A stretch of 64,000 nucleotides of DNA from Alistipes shahii WAL 8301. GTDB taxonomy: Bacteria; Bacteroidota; Bacteroidia; Bacteroidales; Rikenellaceae. Below are positions 61,186-64,000 of the stretch, piece by piece; the first letter of the stretch is position 1; every line of letters starts with the position of its first letter. Under the pieces are notes generated by a model. It did not search any database. It was not told the origin of the DNA and saw only the letters and a list, made by a program, of their open reading frames with translations. The stretch covers positions 2,418,001 to 2,482,000 of the forward strand of contig NZ_CP102253.1 of assembly GCF_025145845.1 (NCBI RefSeq), in the 5' to 3' direction. The position numbers and the translations under genes are program-made.

Positions 61186-62355
61186 CTAAAATTTCAGGCT
61201 CAAATTGAAGCCGAACACCGGGCGGTTACCCCCGAGGGTGGGGACGTAGGTGTAGTCGACCAGCGGTTCGAGGTTCATCGAGAGGTCGTCCGAAATGTCG
61301 TAGTCCTTGAGGTGGGCGTCGACATGCGCATCGACGATCTGCAGGACGTACAGCGCACCCGAGAGGATGATGCAGAGGTCGCGGTTGCGCCGGTAGTTGT
61401 TGCGCAGGTTGCGGATGAACGAGGCCGAATAGCGTCCGTGGAACTCGTCGGTCGGCCCGTCGGGGTATTTGTCGGGATTGCGGTCGTAGTCGCTCAACAG
61501 ATTGTAGGCCTTTTTGAAACGTTGGTAGCCGCGGTTGTTCCAGTCGATGCAGTAGATCATCGAGGCGAATCCGCCGATGACGAAAGGCACTTTCCAGTAG
61601 CTTTTGTTGTAGATCTGTCCCGCTCCGGGGAAGATGCAGGCCAGCGTGGTGGCCTTCTTGACGCTCGACACGTCGTTGGTCGAGTAGCTCACGGCCGCGT
61701 CGCCGATGAAGTAGATGTACGAGGCGATCGTGATCCCCAGGTAAACCTGACGCCGCGTGTTGCTGCGGATCATCTTGGACTGGAGGGCGTCCAGCTCGGG
61801 CGTGCGCGAGAGGTTCACGTCGGTATAGGATTCGAACTGGCGCTTGAGCGGCTTGTAGGTCTTGTTTTCGTGGATGTACAGTCCCAGTCCGGTTCCCACC
61901 AGTCCGTAGAGGATCGGCAGTTTCCAGTACTGTTTGTTGTAAATCTGTCCGTAGCCGGGGACCACGGTCGAAATCCAGCACACCTTCGAGAGCGACATCG
62001 AGTCGCTCATAAACCAGCCTTTTTTGTAGACCTTGCGTTTGGTCGTGGTGTCCACGCCCCGCTGTGCGGCGTCGAAGCGCGCCAGGGCCAGCGAGTCGAG
62101 GTAATGCAGGTCGTCGGAGCGCAGGTCCGCGACGGCCGCCGAGTCGGCGGCGTATTCGGCGGCGGCGATCGAGTCGATCTGCCGTACGAGGCCCGCCAGG
62201 CGCAGCGAATCGCGCCGGCCCTTGAGCGAATCCGGTTTTTCGAGCAGTCCGCCGCGGACGACCGTGCGTGCGCCGCGGTGGAGCTGCGCCCCGGCGGGCA
62301 GTCCCAGCGAAAGGGCTGCGACCAGGAGCAGGAGTCTGAACCGGATTGTCTCCAT
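61186..62355 (-). CDS. DUF5683 membrane-associated protein
   Basis: 389 residues with a signal-like N terminus. Two internal copies of PGxGQIYNKxYWKxP (VVPGYGQIYNKQYWKLP and FPGAGQIYNKSYWKVP), each next to a hydrophobic helix, define DUF5683, a Bacteroidota protein usually encoded directly after parB. The remainder is polar with a C-terminal beta-rich end. Role unknown; linkage to parAB and a transglycosylase suggests a place in cell-cycle or envelope coordination. It follows parB by seven bases. Confidence 0.85.
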   Translation of the reverse strand: METIRFRLLLLVAALSLGLPAGAQLHRGARTVVRGGLLEKPDSLKGRRDSLRLAGLVRQIDSIAAAEYAADSAAVADLRSDDLHYLDSLALARFDAAQRGVDTTTKRKVYKKGWFMSDSMSLSKVCWISTVVPGYGQIYNKQYWKLPILYGLVGTGLGLYIHENKTYKPLKRQFESYTDVNLSRTPELDALQSKMIRSNTRRQVYLGITIASYIYFIGDAAVSYSTNDVSSVKKATTLACIFPGAGQIYNKSYWKVPFVIGGFASMIYCIDWNNRGYQRFKKAYNLLSDYDRNPDKYPDGPTDEFHGRYSASFIRNLRNNYRRNRDLCIILSGALYVLQIVDAHVDAHLKDYDISDDLSMNLEPLVDYTYVPTLGGNRPVFGFNLSLKF

Positions 62356-62362
62356 ATATTAA

Positions 62363-63232
62363 TTAGGAGCGTTTAGCGAAACGTTCGATGAACTGTTCGA
62401 TGTCCCTGTCGTCCGTGAAGCCGATGACGATTTTGCCGCCGCCGTTTTTCGCGCGTTTGATCGAAATTTCCTGCGAAAAGAACTTTTCGAGCTGCTCGAC
62501 CAGTTTCAGGTAGCTTTCGGGATACTCTTCGTCCTCCACATTCTGTGCCTCTTTGCCCGGGGCTTCGGAGAGAGAGCGGACCAGCTCCTCGACCTGGCGG
62601 ACCGAGAGGCCTTTCTTGATGCACCTTTTCAGCACGCGCAGCTGCTGGTCGGCGGGCGCCCCGGCGATGGCTTTGGCGTGTCCCATCGAGATCAGCCCCT
62701 CCTTGAGGGCGAGCTGCACCTCGTCGGGGAGTTTCAGCAGGCGCAGGTAGTTCGACACCGACGAACGCTTCTTGCCCACCTTCTCCGACAGGGCGTCCTG
62801 CGTGAGGTTGCACTCGTCGATCAGGCGCTGCATGCCCAGCGCGATTTCGATGGCGTTGAGGTCCTGTCGCTGGATGTTCTCCACGAGGGCCATGGCGTGC
62901 AGGTTCTCGTCGTCCACCTCGCGGATATAGGCCGGGAGGGTCTTCAGGTCGGCCCGCTGCGCGGCCCGCCAGCGGCGTTCGCCGCTGATGATGACGTATT
63001 TGCCTCCGTCGCCCTTTTTCACCGTCACGGGCTGGATGACGCCCAGCTGGCGGATCGAGTCGGCCAGTTCGTCCAGAGCCTCCTCGTCGAACTGCGTGCG
63101 CGGCTGCGTGGGGTTGGGTATGATGTCGGCGATTTCGATTTCTGCCATCTGACTCATCGGTTTGAGCTTGGCATCCACGGGATCGCTGCCGAAAATGGCG
63201 TCGAGTCCGCGTCCTAATCCCTTCTGTTTCAT
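62363..63232 (-). CDS. parB: chromosome-partition protein ParB
   Basis: 289 residues. The N-terminal CTPase motif region (SQMAEIEIADIIPNPTQPRTQFDEEAL) and the signature GERRWRAAQ with NIQRQDLNAIE, followed by the HTH (LSEKVGKKRSSVSNYLRLL), are canonical. It binds parS sites, spreads as a CTP-dependent clamp and recruits ParA and SMC. No parS-like site was recognised within the genes here. It lies 12 bases downstream of parA. Confidence 0.97.
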   Translation of the reverse strand: MKQKGLGRGLDAIFGSDPVDAKLKPMSQMAEIEIADIIPNPTQPRTQFDEEALDELADSIRQLGVIQPVTVKKGDGGKYVIISGERRWRAAQRADLKTLPAYIREVDDENLHAMALVENIQRQDLNAIEIALGMQRLIDECNLTQDALSEKVGKKRSSVSNYLRLLKLPDEVQLALKEGLISMGHAKAIAGAPADQQLRVLKRCIKKGLSVRQVEELVRSLSEAPGKEAQNVEDEEYPESYLKLVEQLEKFFSQEISIKRAKNGGGKIVIGFTDDRDIEQFIERFAKRS

Positions 63233-63244
63233 ATCGGTATTCGT

Positions 63245-64000
63245 TTATTTGCTGCGTTTGCGGTTGCGTTTCAGAAATTCCCGGGCCAGGGCCAGGTAGT
63301 TTTCCGAGCCGACGGCCCCGGCGTCGTAGAGCATCACGGGTTTTCCGTGCGAGGGCGCTTCTCCCAAACGGATATTGCGCTGGATTATTGTGTCGTAGGC
63401 CAGGGGGCCGAAGTGCTCGCGGACCTCGCTCACCACCTGGTTGTTCAGGCGGTTGCGCATGTACATCGTCAGCAGGAAGCCCTCGATGTCGAGGCCGGGG
63501 TTCAGTCCGCCCTTGACCTTGCGGATGGTGTTGAGCAGTTTGGAAAGCCCTTCCAGGGCGAGGTATTCGCACTGCACGGGGATCAGCACCGTGTCGGCGG
63601 CCGTGAGGATGTTGACCGTGGTGTAGCCCAGCGACGGCGAGCAGTCGATGAAGATGTAGTCGAACTTTCCGCGCACCGAGTCGACGATGCGTTTCATCAC
63701 GTGGTGGGCGTTTTCCATCTTCGGCAGTTCGGTGTCGGCGGCCACCAGGTCGATCGACGAGGGCAGCACCCAGAGGTTTTTCACGTCGGGACTTTGGAGA
63801 AGCACTTCGTCGGCCTGTTTCTGTCCGGCGATGCACTCGTAGATGCCTTCGAGGTTGATGTCGAAGCCCAGCCCCGAGGTGGCGTTCGCCTGCGGATCGG
63901 CGTCCAGCAACAGGACTTTCTTGCCCAGCAGGGCCAGCGAAGCCGCTAAATTGATAGCTGTCGTGGTCTTGCCCACGCCGCCTTTCTGATTGGCCAATGC
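63245..64000 (-). CDS. parA: ParA/Soj ATPase, 5' end outside the window
   Basis: At least 251 residues visible; the frame continues past the window edge, where the usual MGKIIA start would be. Deviant Walker A KGGVGKTT, DADPQAN (A'), and Walker B DYIFIDCSPSLG are intact. It binds DNA non-specifically in its ATP dimer form and drives segregation of ParB-parS complexes. First visible gene of the par operon, which continues with parB, DUF5683, transglycosylase and mnmE. Confidence 0.96.
   Translation of the reverse strand, partial: ALANQKGGVGKTTTAINLAASLALLGKKVLLLDADPQANATSGLGFDINLEGIYECIAGQKQADEVLLQSPDVKNLWVLPSSIDLVAADTELPKMENAHHVMKRIVDSVRGKFDYIFIDCSPSLGYTTVNILTAADTVLIPVQCEYLALEGLSKLLNTIRKVKGGLNPGLDIEGFLLTMYMRNRLNNQVVSEVREHFGPLAYDTIIQRNIRLGEAPSHGKPVMLYDAGAVGSENYLALAREFLKRNRKRSK

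Noticed and set aside
59785..62376. 863-codon open frame on the plus strand
   Set aside because: Runs antisense through the transglycosylase and DUF5683 genes; Val/Arg/Gly-rich composition typical of a shadow frame.
62373..63836. 487-codon frame on the minus strand across parB and parA
   Set aside because: Out-of-frame reading of two well-supported genes.

Overview
This is a 64 kb piece of a Bacteroidota chromosome, most likely from an Alistipes-like (Rikenellaceae) gut bacterium. The genus is an inference. It rests on a GC-rich core with Bacteroidota-type promoters (TTTG about 20 bp before TAnnTTTG), BACON-domain lipoproteins, and the parA-parB-DUF5683-transglycosylase and DUF177-rpmF-plsX-fabH gene orders. 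Two AT-richer blocks with integrases interrupt this core.

Region 1 (1-7.5 kb) is the end of an integrated element. It holds two excisionase-like helix-turn-helix genes (the first broken by an in-frame TGA), a promoter with a structured leader before a P-loop protein, a large surface lipoprotein (four BACON domains plus leucine-rich repeats), a small unknown gene, and an IntDOT-like tyrosine integrase.

Region 2 (7.5-24 kb) is core chromosome. It contains DUF177, L32, plsX and fabH; a GT90-like glycosyltransferase; a two-component system sharing a repeated promoter motif with a PepSY-like periplasmic protein; ferritin; an orphan promoter leading into two copies of a 126-bp intergenic repeat; GNAT and YqaA genes; a Crp/Fnr regulator with an FNR-type site before an SDR gene; a nucleoid-associated protein; and a GH2 beta-galactosidase.

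Region 3 (about 24.4-58.4 kb) is an AT-rich defence island. In order it carries HipBA, two metallophosphoesterases, a two-gene module of an N6-methylase/specificity fusion plus an OLD-type ATPase-TOPRIM nuclease, and a type I restriction operon. That operon runs regulator, hsdR, PD-(D/E)XK/DUF5655 gene, DUF262 gene, hsdM, dinD-rhuM-like gene, hsdS. After it comes an hsdS shufflon: one full hsdS and one partial hsdS facing it on each side of a three-gene MBL / membrane patatin / MBL operon. The shufflon's own tyrosine recombinase is split by an IS982-like element, and one cassette is split by an IS4-family element. Both insertions have readable target duplications, and precise removal restores each frame. 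The island ends with an AAA ATPase, HTH protein, membrane protein, second integrase, and a protein with seven tandem HTH modules that sits beside 10-bp-phased TCTCA repeats.

Region 4 (58.4-64 kb) is core again: mnmE, a LysM lytic transglycosylase, a DUF5683 protein, parB and the 3' part of parA, all on the minus strand.

The most promising under-described items are the MBL-patatin-MBL operon inside the shufflon, the methylase-specificity fusion coupled to an OLD nuclease, the mirror-image hsdS shufflon with an IS-killed recombinase, and the seven-HTH protein with its phased repeats.
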